From positions 15,042 through 79,041 of the forward strand of contig JBBRYP010000012.1 of NCBI GenBank assembly GCA_038237515.1: a DNA stretch of 64,000 nt, given 5' to 3'. Origin of the DNA: JBBQDZ01 sp038237515 (lineage in GTDB: Bacteria > Actinomycetota > Thermoleophilia > Gaiellales > Gaiellaceae). Both the position numbers and the translations under genes were made by a program. Below the pieces are notes generated by a model. That model ran no database searches, had not been told where the DNA came from, and worked only from the letters and a program-made list of their open reading frames with translations. Positions 23,548 through 31,745 of the stretch are shown piece by piece; position 1 is the first letter of the stretch, and each line of letters begins with the position of its first letter.

Positions 23548-24215
23548 CAGCGGCCGGCCCGCTCGAGCAGCTCCTCGATCGTCGCCTCCCACGTGGGCAG
23601 CGTCCGCTGCCCCTTGTACGCCACCAGCCGGTCGAAGACGTCCTTGCGCAGCCGGAGCCAGGCGCTGCCGGGGAAGTGGTTCTCCATCGCGAGCTTCCAG
23701 GTCCGCACCGGCAGGCGGAACTGCGCCTCGCACTCCCACGGGATCTGTGCGGTGCGCAGCGCCCCGCCGTCACCGAGGTAGAAGACGGTGCCGCTGAACA
23801 GGAACTCGAGCGGGACGTCCCCGTCGCCGAGCGCGTGGAAGTACTTCGCCGCCGCCACCTCCAGGTCGTACGTGCAGGAAACCGGCAGCTCGACGCGCGT
23901 GCTGCCCTGGAACGGCGGAATCACGACAGTCGTGTTCACCCAGAGGAAGCCGCGGAGCGTGTCGCCCCAACGCTCCGGCGTCCCGAAGAGCTCGACGAGC
24001 CGCTCCTGATCCTTGGCGTCGTAGCCGCGCCGCGTCGGGACGATCCGCAGCTGGGCGTTCAGCGACAGCGAGCGCACCGGCTTGTCGCTCTCCGCCGAGA
24101 GCGCGAACGAGATCGTCGGCGCCGCCGCAAACCGCATCGCCTCCGCGGACTCGATCGCGAACCGCAGTCGCGGCAGCGACTCGGCGTCCGCGAGGGGAAA
24201 GGGCCTCGACGTCAA
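23547..24215 (-). CDS. DUF6084-like hydrogenase-cluster protein
   Basis: A 222-residue soluble protein. It contains SLSLNAQLRIVPTRRGYDA, ERWGDTLRGFLWVNTTVVIP, YDLEVAAAKYFHALGDGDVP and FLFSGTVFYLGDGGAL, which suggest a beta-sandwich. I place it in DUF6084 from size, these patterns and its neighbours. The only start in the region is TTG 24215, 6 nt after the stop of the 68-residue gene. The role in the hydrogenase system is unknown; the phage-like statement about lost or gained structure cannot be made from sequence alone. Confidence 0.6.
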   Translation of the reverse strand: MTSRPFPLADAESLPRLRFAIESAEAMRFAAAPTISFALSAESDKPVRSLSLNAQLRIVPTRRGYDAKDQERLVELFGTPERWGDTLRGFLWVNTTVVIPPFQGSTRVELPVSCTYDLEVAAAKYFHALGDGDVPLEFLFSGTVFYLGDGGALRTAQIPWECEAQFRLPVRTWKLAMENHFPGSAWLRLRKDVFDRLVAYKGQRTLPTWEATIEELLERAGR

Positions 24216-24221
24216 GGCTCG

Positions 24222-24428
24222 TCAGGCAGGCGGCAGGTTAGGCATCCGGGGGTCGATCGGGTCGTGGCCCTTCGGGTTGATGCCCGTGGATCGCTCGGCT
24301 GTGACCGTGCCGTCCGCGTTGTGCCCGCGCTGGCTCTCCATCTGGCCCTTGTTGCCCTCCTTGATGCCTTTCGTGTGGGCCGGAGTGTCCGGCTTCACGT
24401 CCGGTTTCCCCACCCTCAGGTTCGCCAT
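24222..24428 (-). CDS. Small hydrophilic hydrogenase-operon protein
   Basis: A 68-residue, very polar protein rich in Gly, Lys, Pro and Asn (MANLRVGKPDVKPDTPAHTK at the start; HDPIDPRMPNLPPA at the end), probably unstructured. ATG 24428 follows GGAAGGAGACG, a good ribosome site, and overlaps the upstream gene by 13 bp. No family is recognised. The good start signals and tight spacing argue that it is real. Cytoplasmic, perhaps a linker or chaperone partner; this is a guess. Confidence 0.6.
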   Translation of the reverse strand: MANLRVGKPDVKPDTPAHTKGIKEGNKGQMESQRGHNADGTVTAERSTGINPKGHDPIDPRMPNLPPA

Positions 24429-25072
24429 CTCGTCTCCTTCCCGTCGTTGGCCACGATCTTCGCCTCCCGCCGCAGCCCTTCGAAGAAGCTCGCGACGTCC
24501 GCCCAGACCTCCGGGCCGCCGCCGAAGCCCTTCCAGCGTGTTCGGATCACGCCGACGAGGGCGTAGCAGCGATCCACGGGCACGATCCAGTACTCACGAG
24601 CGCCGCGGGCGCGGTTCACGAGCAACGCCTCGACGTCGGGCTCGAGGCACTCCAGAACCGGGTTCCTCCCGACGAGCTCCTCCCAGTCGCCGAGCTCGAG
24701 CAGCGACTCGGTTGCCCCGAGCGGACTCGGGTAGAAGGCGACGACGCGACCCGCCTGGCTGCTGTGGAAGAAGAAGGCGAGGTCGACCGGGATGCGGAAG
24801 TTCTGCCAGAGCGCGTCGTCGAGCTCGAAGTCGGTCAGGTACTGCGAGCCGTCGGGGATCAGCCGGTAGTGGCCGCCCCCGGCCGCGCGCGCGTCGAACA
24901 GGATCGAGCACGGCCGGCAAGCACAGAGCAACCTGCGATCGTGCAGGTCGAGCAGGTGGCGGTGGCCCGGCGGGATCACCTCGCTGCAGAGCTCACACTG
25001 CTCCTCGAGCTGCACCGGCTGGCGCGCCGGCCGTTGGGCGAGGCTTCGCAGCCGTGAGGGTGCCTGCGTCAC
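24416..25072 (-). CDS. DUF5947-like zinc-binding hydrogenase-cluster protein
   Basis: A 218-residue protein. Near the N-terminus CELC (about residue 26) and CACRPC (about 50) form a four-Cys knuckle likely to hold zinc. The rest includes DLAFFFHSSQAGRVVAFYPS and REYWIVPVDRCYALVGVIRTRW. Size, zinc knuckle and place after the NifU-domain gene match DUF5947 proteins of actinobacterial hydrogenase clusters. The start is GTG 25072, which shares bases with the stop of the short repeat frame. Possibly a metal or large-subunit chaperone. Confidence 0.62.
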   Translation of the reverse strand: MTQAPSRLRSLAQRPARQPVQLEEQCELCSEVIPPGHRHLLDLHDRRLLCACRPCSILFDARAAGGGHYRLIPDGSQYLTDFELDDALWQNFRIPVDLAFFFHSSQAGRVVAFYPSPLGATESLLELGDWEELVGRNPVLECLEPDVEALLVNRARGAREYWIVPVDRCYALVGVIRTRWKGFGGGPEVWADVASFFEGLRREAKIVANDGKETRWRT

Positions 25073-25128
25073 GCGCGCCCCTCGCCGAGGAACGCGCGAG
25101 CGTCGATGGTCGACGCGAGACGTCTCAC
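25069..25128 (-). repeat. Intercistronic coupling repeat, short form, copy E (NifU-DUF5947 junction)
   Basis: A 60-bp element exactly between two cistrons. The 19-codon frame VRRLASTIDARAFLGEGRA starts at a GTG that shares bases with the upstream stop (GTGA at 25125-25128) and ends in a TGA sharing bases with the downstream GTG (GTGA at 25069-25072). It is the uninterrupted version of the long copies: FLGEGRA here corresponds to FLG, a 41-codon insert, then EGRA there. Confidence 0.85.
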
Positions 25129-25628
25129 GCCGTCCGCAGCTCCGTCGGACACACGAGCGAACCGATCTGGAGCAGCGTTGGCGCCGGATCGGCGACGCCC
25201 TCTGCTTCGATGCGCACGAGGTCGGGTGCCGCCCTCCAGAGCGCCTCCTCGATCGCGTTCTTCAAGGTGACCGTCGAGGAGGGGCAGCCGTTGCAGGTGC
25301 CCGCGAGCCGGAGCCGCGCGACGCCCTCCTCGACTCCGAGGAACTCGACGTCGCCGCCGTGCGAGCCGAGGTACGGCCGAACCTCCTCGAGCGCGTCGCG
25401 CACCCGCGTCTCGACGTCGACCGGGTGCAGGTCGTGCACGAGCAGCAGGTGCGAGACCAGGTCGTCCTGCACGGGGTCGGCGCCGGCGAGCATGCGCGCC
25501 AGCGCCTCCCCGTAGAGCTCCACGACCGCCTGAACCGCCTCGGCCGCCCTCGGGTCGCCCTCGATCTCCCCCAGCAGCGCCTCGACGCGAGCAACCCGCT
25601 CATGAACCTCGGGCTCGGCCAGCCTCAC
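25125..25628 (-). CDS. NifU C-terminal-domain iron-sulfur scaffold protein
   Basis: A 167-residue protein. The first about 75 residues are helical. The second part is a NifU/Nfu-type domain with RPYLGSHGGDVEFLGVEEGV and the cluster-binding CxxC in GTCNGCPSSTVTLKNAIEEAL. Such domains carry [4Fe-4S] clusters to target proteins, here probably the hydrogenase small subunit. The start is GTG 25628, overlapping the large-subunit stop as GTGA. The open frame upstream of it runs inside the large-subunit gene. Confidence 0.85.
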   Translation of the reverse strand: MRLAEPEVHERVARVEALLGEIEGDPRAAEAVQAVVELYGEALARMLAGADPVQDDLVSHLLLVHDLHPVDVETRVRDALEEVRPYLGSHGGDVEFLGVEEGVARLRLAGTCNGCPSSTVTLKNAIEEALWRAAPDLVRIEAEGVADPAPTLLQIGSLVCPTELRTA

Positions 25629-27421
25629 GTGCTTCCACCGCCGCCGAGCATCGGCGAGTGCACCCGCTTGAGCGTCTTGCCCTTGCCGAGGTACATGTGC
25701 ACGCCGCAGGGGAGGCACGGGTCGAAGCTGCGCACCGTCCGCATGATGTCGATCCCGCGGAAGTTCTCGCGGTCGTTCTCCTCGAAGATCTGCAGCCCGT
25801 TCACCGAGTCCTCGTACGGGCCCGGGGTCCCGTAGCTGTCAGTGGGGCTGCCGTTCCAGGGAGTCGGGGGGTACGGATGGTAGTTCGCGATCTTCTTGTC
25901 GCGGATCACCAGGTGGTGGGAGAGGACGCCCCGGACGGCTTCGTGGAAGCCGCAGCCGATCGCCTCGTCAGGCACCTCGAAGTCCTGGAAGACCTTCGTC
26001 TGGCCCTTGCGCACGAGGTCAAGCGCCTTCTCGCAGAACATCAGCGCCATCCCCGCCGCATAGGCGACGAAGTAGATGCGAGCACGGTCGCGCTCGATCG
26101 TGTTCGACCACTGCGGCACCTTCCACTCGAGCGTCATCTCGGGCAGCTGCGCGGAGCGCGGCAGGTTGATCTCGACGCTGTGCCCCGTGGCATTGACGTA
26201 CGGCGTGTGGACCTTATCCGCGAGAGCCGTGGCCCAGAGCCGCGCCAGCGCGCCGCCGCCCGTGTCGAGCGCCAGATAGTCGCCCGTGCGCTTGTCGTAC
26301 CAGCGCGGGCTCATGACCCAGCTGTAGTTGCCTCCCTCCAGGTCGCGCTTCTGCGGCTTTGGCAGCGTCGTCTGGTTCCACGGGTGCCGCTTGTCGATCG
26401 GGTTCCCGAGCGGGTCCTTGGTGACAAAGGTCTCCTCGTTCTGCCAGTCCTCGTAGTAGGAGCTGCCGAGCAGGATCCGGATCCCGAGGTTGATGTCGAC
26501 GAGGTTCGTGGTGACGAGCTCGCCGTCGACGATGACGCCGGGGGTGACGAACATCTCGTTCCCCCACTCGTCCATGTGCCTGTAGTCGTAGTCGACGTGG
26601 TCGGGGTTGTTGAACGCGCCCCAGCACCCGAGCAGCGTCCGGCGAAGGCCGACCTGGTCGTAGCCGGGGAGCTGCTCGTAGAAGAAGTCGAAGACGTCGT
26701 CGTTCAGCGGCACGGCGCGCTTGACGAAGTCGAGGCAGCGCAGCAGCCGCACGAGGTAGTCGGTGAAGAGCTGCGGCGTCGGCACGGTTCCCACCCCGCC
26801 CGGGTACAGCGTCGAGGGGTGGACGTGCCGCCCCTCCATCAGGCAGAACATCTCGCGCGTGACGCGGCTGAAGTGCAGCGCCTCCTTGTACAGATCGCCT
26901 TCGAACGGGTTGAAGGCGCGCATGATGTCGCCGATCGTCTTGTAGCCGTGGATCGCGGCGTGCGGAGCGTCGGTCGTGTTCGCCTTGGCGAGCAGGCTCG
27001 GGTTCGTCTCCTTCACCATCTGCTCGCAGAAGTCCACGAACACCAGGTTGTCCTGGAAGATCGTGTGGTCGAACATGTACTCGGCCGCCTCGCCGAGGTT
27101 CATGATCCACTCCCCGAGCGGCGGCGTCTTGATCCCGTAGGCCATGTTCTGGGCGTAGATCGAGCAGACCGTGTGGTTGTCGCCGCAGATGCCGCAGATC
27201 CGGCTGGTGATGAAGCCGGCGTCGCGCGGGTCCTTGCCCTTCATGAAGACGCTGTAGCCGCGGAAGATCGACGACGTGCTCTTGCAGTCGATCACCTCGC
27301 GGTTGTCGAAGTCGATCTTCGTGTAGATCCCGAGGTTCCCGACGATGCGGGTGATCGGGTCCCACGACATGTCGACGATGTTGCGGGACTCCGGCTTGAT
27401 GCGCTCTCGCGTGGTTGCCAT
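25625..27421 (-). CDS. hhyL: [NiFe]-hydrogenase large subunit, group 1h (high-affinity) type
   Basis: A 598-residue catalytic subunit. The two Cys pairs that bind Ni and Fe are in TSRICGICGDNHTVC (L1, residues 72-86) and FDPCLPCGVHMYLGKG (L2, about 566). After the His of L2 a tail of 23 residues remains, which the protease encoded downstream would remove. The motifs, length and accessory genes match the group 1h (formerly group 5) enzymes that oxidise H2 at atmospheric levels in actinobacteria. ATG 27421 is 10 nt after the small subunit gene. Subgroup assignment is from motif memory and context. Confidence 0.92.
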   Translation of the reverse strand: MATTRERIKPESRNIVDMSWDPITRIVGNLGIYTKIDFDNREVIDCKSTSSIFRGYSVFMKGKDPRDAGFITSRICGICGDNHTVCSIYAQNMAYGIKTPPLGEWIMNLGEAAEYMFDHTIFQDNLVFVDFCEQMVKETNPSLLAKANTTDAPHAAIHGYKTIGDIMRAFNPFEGDLYKEALHFSRVTREMFCLMEGRHVHPSTLYPGGVGTVPTPQLFTDYLVRLLRCLDFVKRAVPLNDDVFDFFYEQLPGYDQVGLRRTLLGCWGAFNNPDHVDYDYRHMDEWGNEMFVTPGVIVDGELVTTNLVDINLGIRILLGSSYYEDWQNEETFVTKDPLGNPIDKRHPWNQTTLPKPQKRDLEGGNYSWVMSPRWYDKRTGDYLALDTGGGALARLWATALADKVHTPYVNATGHSVEINLPRSAQLPEMTLEWKVPQWSNTIERDRARIYFVAYAAGMALMFCEKALDLVRKGQTKVFQDFEVPDEAIGCGFHEAVRGVLSHHLVIRDKKIANYHPYPPTPWNGSPTDSYGTPGPYEDSVNGLQIFEENDRENFRGIDIMRTVRSFDPCLPCGVHMYLGKGKTLKRVHSPMLGGGGST

Positions 27422-27430
27422 CGATCCTCC

Positions 27431-28474
27431 TTACGCGCGCCAGCGCGGGTCGTAGCCGGTCGTGAGGGCGTCACGGTTGTGCCGCCACTTCGGCTCCTTG
27501 TTTGCGGTCCTGTTGGTGATGCTGCGCATCTTCCGAATGAGCGGGCCGTACGCGGCGATCATCCGGCCCGAGACCGAAGCGCCCGGCGGCTCGTCCATGA
27601 ACGGCATGAACTTGTCGGGGAAGCCCGGCATCGTGCAGCCGATGCAGATGCCGCCGACGTTCGGGCAGCCGCCGATGCCGTCCATCCAGCCGCGCTTCGT
27701 GACGTTGCAGTTGACGACAGGGCCCCAGCAGCCGACCTTGACGAGGCACTTCGGCGAGTTGTAGTCCTTCGCGAAATCGGCCTGCTCGTAATAGCCCGCG
27801 CGGTCGCAGCCCTCGTGCACCGTCTTTCCGAACAGCCATTGCGGCCGCAGCTGCTCGTCGAGCGGGATCACGGGGGCGAGCCCCGCGGCCTGGAAGAGCA
27901 GCCAGGTGAGCGTCTCCATGAAGTTGTCCGGCTGTACCGGGCAGCCGGGGATGTTCACGATCGGAAGGCCTCCGGCCGATCGGAAGTCCCAGCCGAGGTA
28001 GTCGGCGAGCCCCATGCAGCCGGTGGGGTTTCCGGCCATCGCGTGGATACCGCCGTAGCTCGCGCACGTGCCGACGGCGACGACCCCCCAGGCTCCCGGC
28101 GCGAGCTTGTCGATCCACCAGTTGAGCGTCAGCGGCTCGCCGGTCGCCTCGTCGTTTCCAAACGAGGTCCAGTACCCGTCGCCGTTGATGTTCTCGTTCG
28201 GGATCGAGCCCTCGATCACGAGGACGTACGGCGCGTCGAGCTCTCCGCGGGCGGCAGCCCGGTACGGCTTCAGAAACTCCTCGCCCCCGAGCGACGGATC
28301 GAGAACCTTGTTGTGCAGGTGCACCTTCGGCAGGCCAGGCACGAGACCGAGCACGACCTCCTCGATCGACGGGAGCGTTCCCGCAGTGATCGAGATCGTG
28401 TCGCCGTCGCAGCTCATCCCCTCCGAGATCCAGAGGATGTGCACCTCCTCGACGCCGGGTGCCGAGTGCTCCAT
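27431..28474 (-). CDS. hhyS: [NiFe]-hydrogenase small subunit, group 1h type
   Basis: A 347-residue iron-sulfur subunit that passes electrons from the active site. The usual first CxxC of the proximal cluster reads SCDGD (Cys22, Asp25), so the second Cys is replaced by Asp. This is a known trait of the Ralstonia AH/group 1h enzymes. Other cluster ligands are in VGTCASYGG, IPGCPVQP, GCDRAGYY, KCLVKVGCWGPVVNC and GGCPNVGGICIGC. There is no Tat signal and no C-terminal membrane helix, also typical. I chose ATG 28474 because AGAAGGGA lies 8 nt upstream; GTG 28495 is the alternative. Confidence 0.92.
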   Translation of the reverse strand: MEHSAPGVEEVHILWISEGMSCDGDTISITAGTLPSIEEVVLGLVPGLPKVHLHNKVLDPSLGGEEFLKPYRAAARGELDAPYVLVIEGSIPNENINGDGYWTSFGNDEATGEPLTLNWWIDKLAPGAWGVVAVGTCASYGGIHAMAGNPTGCMGLADYLGWDFRSAGGLPIVNIPGCPVQPDNFMETLTWLLFQAAGLAPVIPLDEQLRPQWLFGKTVHEGCDRAGYYEQADFAKDYNSPKCLVKVGCWGPVVNCNVTKRGWMDGIGGCPNVGGICIGCTMPGFPDKFMPFMDEPPGASVSGRMIAAYGPLIRKMRSITNRTANKEPKWRHNRDALTTGYDPRWRA

Positions 28475-28497
28475 GAGTCCGGTCCCTTCTTGCACGG

Positions 28498-28857
28498 CTA
28501 GCTCCTTCCGACTGCGATTGGCTCGTCCACGAGCTCGAGCGAATCGACGAGCAGCTCGTCCCCCGACACCACGTCGGTATCGAAGCTGCCGCAACTCGGG
28601 CACGTAAACGGGAACTCGGCGACGCGACCCTCGGCCGCACACTTCCGGCACGCGATGCGTACCGGCACGTCTTCGATCTCGAGCTCTGCGCCCTCGAGCG
28701 CCGTGCCCTCGGCGACGAGCTCGAATGCGAACTCGAGCGCACTCGGCACGACCTGGCGCAGATGTCCGATCTTCACCTCGACCCTCGCGACCCGCCGGCC
28801 CGCCGCGTGCTGCTCGGCGATCGCGACGATCGCATCGGCTATCGAGAGCTCGTGCAT
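28498..28857 (-). CDS. hypA: Hydrogenase nickel metallochaperone HypA
   Basis: A 119-residue protein that delivers nickel together with HypB. It begins MHELSIADAIVAI; the MHE start provides the nickel ligand His2. The zinc site has two CxxC motifs, ACRKCAAEG and FTCPSCGSFD (about residues 70-95). The length is usual. It lies between hypE (3 nt away) and the small subunit, which fits coordinated assembly. Confidence 0.95.
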   Translation of the reverse strand: MHELSIADAIVAIAEQHAAGRRVARVEVKIGHLRQVVPSALEFAFELVAEGTALEGAELEIEDVPVRIACRKCAAEGRVAEFPFTCPSCGSFDTDVVSGDELLVDSLELVDEPIAVGRS

Positions 28858-28860
28858 CCC

Positions 28861-29925
28861 TCAGCAGATCCTCGGTAGCGGGTCGCCGACCAGCATGTCC
28901 ATCACGCGCCGGCCGCCGAAGGCGGTCTCGACGAGCACCATCCCCGGCGGCTCGGTGCGCACCTCTCCGATCTCCGCCGCCTGCTCGGAGCCTGCAACTG
29001 CGCGGAGCGCTGCGAGCGCCTCCTCGGCGGCTTCAGGCGCGACGAAGGCGACGAGCTTGCCCTCGTTCGCGACATACATCGGGTCGATGCCGAGGATCTC
29101 GCAGGCGCCCGTGACGGAGGGGTGCACGGGAACGTTCGCCTCGCGGACGACGATCGCCACCCCCGAGGTGCGGGCAAGCTCGTTCAACACGGTTGCCACC
29201 CCGCCGCGCGTGGCGTCGCGCAGGCAGCGAAGGGAGTCGCCGGCCGCTTCGAGCAGCGCGTCCACCGCGGGCCAGAGCGAGCGCGTGTCCGACTCCACGG
29301 GCGCCTCGAGCTCGAACTCGCCGCGCGCAAGCATCACCGCGGTGCCGTGGTCGCCGATCGAGCCCGAGACGAGGATCCGGTCGCCGGGCCGCAGCGACGT
29401 CGGGGAGAGCCGGGCCCGCGGATCGAACCGACCGAGGCCGGTCGTCGTGACGTACATGCCGTCGCACTTGCCCCGCTCGACGACTTTTGTATCGCCGGCG
29501 ACGACGTCGACACCGGCCGCGGACGCGGCTTGCGCGATCGCCTCGACCTCCGCGCGCAACTCGTCGGCGGGCAAGCCCTCCTCGAGCACGAGCGAGAGCG
29601 TCAACGCGAGCGGTCTGGCGCCGGAGACCGCGAGGTCGTTCAGGGTGCCGTTGACGGCGAGCTCGCCGATGGAGCCTCCGGGGAAGCGGATGGGCTTGAC
29701 CACGAAGCTGTCGGTCGTCAAGGCCAGCTCGCCGACCGCCGCGGCGTCGTCGAGGTCTGTGATGGAGAGCGCGGGCGCGATCAGCCCCTCGACGAGCGCG
29801 CGGCTCGCCTTGCCGCCGGCACCGTGGGCCATCGTGATCTGCTCGTCCTTGAACCGGATCGGCCTCGACCGGACGCGCTCGATCAGCTCGAGCGCGTGCT
29901 GCTCGCGATCCTCGACCGCGCCCAC
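28861..29925 (-). CDS. hypE: Carbamoyl-dehydratase HypE
   Basis: A 354-residue ATP-dependent enzyme of the PurM/ThiL superfamily. It dehydrates the thiocarbamoyl group received from HypF to thiocyanate, the source of the cyanide ligands of the active site. The C-terminal Cys that carries the group is present in the conserved ending PLPRIC. N-terminal ITMAHGAGGKASRALVEGL and TTDSFVVKPIRFPGGSIGEL are family signatures. The start is GTG 29925. Confidence 0.96.
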   Translation of the reverse strand: MGAVEDREQHALELIERVRSRPIRFKDEQITMAHGAGGKASRALVEGLIAPALSITDLDDAAAVGELALTTDSFVVKPIRFPGGSIGELAVNGTLNDLAVSGARPLALTLSLVLEEGLPADELRAEVEAIAQAASAAGVDVVAGDTKVVERGKCDGMYVTTTGLGRFDPRARLSPTSLRPGDRILVSGSIGDHGTAVMLARGEFELEAPVESDTRSLWPAVDALLEAAGDSLRCLRDATRGGVATVLNELARTSGVAIVVREANVPVHPSVTGACEILGIDPMYVANEGKLVAFVAPEAAEEALAALRAVAGSEQAAEIGEVRTEPPGMVLVETAFGGRRVMDMLVGDPLPRIC

Positions 29926-29947
29926 TAGCAGCGCACCGTCCGGCGCA

Positions 29948-31063
29948 CTAGACGACCTCCCGCTCGCGTGCGAAGCGGCCGAAGTTGTAGTAGGCCGCGC
30001 AGGCGCCCTCGCTCGAGACCATGCAGGTGCCGATCGGACGCTCGGGCGTGCAGGCCGTCCCGAACACCTTGCACTCCCAGGGTTTGATCACGCCTTTCAG
30101 CACCTCGCCGCACTGGCAGGCCTTCGGGTCGGCGACGCGCACGCCGGGCACCGGGTAACGCAGCTCCGCGTCGAAGCCGCTGTAGGCGGCGCTCAGCTTG
30201 AGGGCGCTATGGGAGATGAAGCCCAGGCCACGCCACTCGAAGTGCGGCCTGAGCTCGAACACCTCGGCGAGCACGGCGAGCGCCTGCGGGTTGCCATCGT
30301 AGGGGACGACTCGCTTGTACTGGTTCTCGACCTCGCAACGGCCCTCCGCGAGCTGCCGGAGGATCATGTGCACCGACTGGAGCAGGTCGAGCGGCTCGAA
30401 ACCGGAGATCACGATCGGTTTCCGGTAGTCGGCGGGGATGAACTCGAACGGCCGCGCCCCGACGACCGTGGAGACGTGGCCGGGCCCGATGAAGCCGTCG
30501 AGCCGGAGGTCCGGCGACTCGAGCAACGCCCGCAGCGGCGGCACGATCGTGACGTGGTTGCAGAAGACGGAGAAGTTGCGCGCGCCTTCCGCCTTCGCCC
30601 GCATGAGCGTCAGGGCGGTCGAGGGCGCGGTCGTCTCGAAGCCGACGGCGAAGAAGACGACGTCGCGCTCCGGGTTCTCGCGCGCGAGGCGCAGGGCGTC
30701 GAGCGGCGAGTAGACCATGCGCACGTCGGCGCCCTGCGCCTTCGCCTCGAGCAGCGTCCCGTGGCCGCCGGGCACCCGCATCATGTCGCCGAAGCAGGTG
30801 AAGATCACACCCGGTTCCCTCGCGACGGCGATCGCATCGTCCACGCGCCCCATCGGGATGACGCAGACCGGGCAGCCCGGCCCATGGACGAGCTCGACGT
30901 TCTCGGGCAGAAGGTCGTCGACGCCATACTTGTAGATCGTGTGCGTGTGGCCGCCGCAAACCTCCATCACCTTGTACTGGCGGCCCGGCTCGACCGTGGC
31001 GACGATCTCGCTTGCGAGGACGCGGCCGAGCTCGGCGTCCCGGTACTCGTCGACGAATCTCAC
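29948..31063 (-). CDS. hypD: Fe(CN)2CO cofactor assembly scaffold protein HypD
   Basis: A 371-residue [4Fe-4S] protein that, with HypC, carries the Fe(CN)2CO unit. Cys motifs include MEVCGGHTHTIYKYGV (about residue 35), HGPGCPVCVIPMGRVDDA (about 65) and FTCFGDMMRVPGGHGTL, and the cluster Cys residues near the C-terminus are in ACQCGEVLKG, WECKVFGTACTPERPIG and GTCMVSSEGACAAYY. GTG 31063 overlaps the hypC-like stop as GTGA. Confidence 0.96.
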   Translation of the reverse strand: MRFVDEYRDAELGRVLASEIVATVEPGRQYKVMEVCGGHTHTIYKYGVDDLLPENVELVHGPGCPVCVIPMGRVDDAIAVAREPGVIFTCFGDMMRVPGGHGTLLEAKAQGADVRMVYSPLDALRLARENPERDVVFFAVGFETTAPSTALTLMRAKAEGARNFSVFCNHVTIVPPLRALLESPDLRLDGFIGPGHVSTVVGARPFEFIPADYRKPIVISGFEPLDLLQSVHMILRQLAEGRCEVENQYKRVVPYDGNPQALAVLAEVFELRPHFEWRGLGFISHSALKLSAAYSGFDAELRYPVPGVRVADPKACQCGEVLKGVIKPWECKVFGTACTPERPIGTCMVSSEGACAAYYNFGRFAREREVV

Positions 31064-31269
31064 GCGAGCCTCGTCAGGGCGACTCCGGCATGAACGAGCA
31101 CGGAGTCGCCGGGCGAAACCGCCCCGACGAGATCGGTCATGACCTCGCTCCGGCCGCCGTCCCCCCCGGCGCAGAGGGCAAGGCCGGTGGCCGAGACCTC
31201 GACCACCTGCATCGGCACGCCCTCGTCCGAGCAGGTGATGCAGTGGGTCTCGTCGCAGCCCGTGTTCAC
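31060..31269 (-). CDS. Second HypC-family chaperone with CxxxxCITCSDE start
   Basis: A 69-residue HypC/HupF-like protein. It starts VNTGCDETHCITCSDEGVPM in place of the usual MCLAVP; the two extra Cys and the CITCSDE motif mark a distinct subtype. The rest follows the HypC fold (MQVVEV, GAVSPGDSVLVHAGVALTRLA). The start is GTG 31269, which overlaps the canonical hypC stop as GTGA. It may partner HypD or the large subunit at a different step, or serve another metal; inference only. Confidence 0.85.
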   Translation of the reverse strand: MNTGCDETHCITCSDEGVPMQVVEVSATGLALCAGGDGGRSEVMTDLVGAVSPGDSVLVHAGVALTRLA

Positions 31270-31547
31270 TCGATCAGGCTCGCCTTCAGGTCCTCGAGCT
31301 CCTGCTCGTAGGCATCGCCCATCTCCTGGAGGAGGCGAAGCGTCGCCTGCGCTTCCTGCTCGTCGACCTTCGAGAGCGCGAACCCGACGTGGATCAGCAC
31401 CCAGTCGCCGGGGTCGACTCCGCCGCTGCCGTTGCCGTCCAGCAAGCCGATGTTGACCTTCCGCACGACGCCCGCCACGTTCACCGTCGCGAGCCGGTTG
31501 TGCTCGTCGACGATCTCCACGACCTGCGCGGGGACCGCCAGGCACAT
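31266..31547 (-). CDS. hypC: Hydrogenase chaperone HypC
   Basis: A 93-residue chaperone that moves the Fe(CN)2CO unit from HypD to the large subunit. It starts MCLAVPAQVVEIVD at ATG 31547; the Cys2 needed for iron binding is present. GLLDGNGSGGVDPGDWVLIHVGFAL is typical, and the longer acidic helix at the end (AYEQELEDLKASLIE) is within family variation. It is the first gene of the hydrogenase operon. No strong ribosome site is visible before it. Confidence 0.95.
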   Translation of the reverse strand: MCLAVPAQVVEIVDEHNRLATVNVAGVVRKVNIGLLDGNGSGGVDPGDWVLIHVGFALSKVDEQEAQATLRLLQEMGDAYEQELEDLKASLIE

Positions 31548-31673
31548 CAGGCGGCCGCCGCGAAGGGGATCTGCGCCGACCGGGTAGGGCCTCCGGCCCG
31601 CACGTCGAGATTCTGGGCAACCCACGCCCTGCTCACGTTTCGATCGACCCCTCCCTGGGCGGAGACTCGAACG

Positions 31674-31704
31674 GCGGATCCTTACAGACGCGCACCGGAT
31701 CCGC
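31674..31704. promoter_or_regulatory. Inverted repeat in hypC-hypF divergent region
   Basis: GCGGATCC (31674-31681) and GGATCCGC (31697-31704) form a perfect 8-bp inverted repeat with a 15-bp spacer, in the 198-bp gap between the divergent hypC and hypF genes. It is a candidate operator. A GAGAAT box (31734-31739) lies 6 nt before the hypF GTG, so hypF may be leaderless. Confidence 0.4.
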
Positions 31705-31745
31705 AAACGAGATCTGTCGGCGTCTCCGGCAGTGAGAATTGCCTC

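Noticed and set aside
25658..28501. A 947-codon plus-strand open frame
   Set aside because: It is antisense to the hydrogenase subunit genes, whose metal-binding motifs are clear on the minus strand. Long antisense frames are expected at this GC content.
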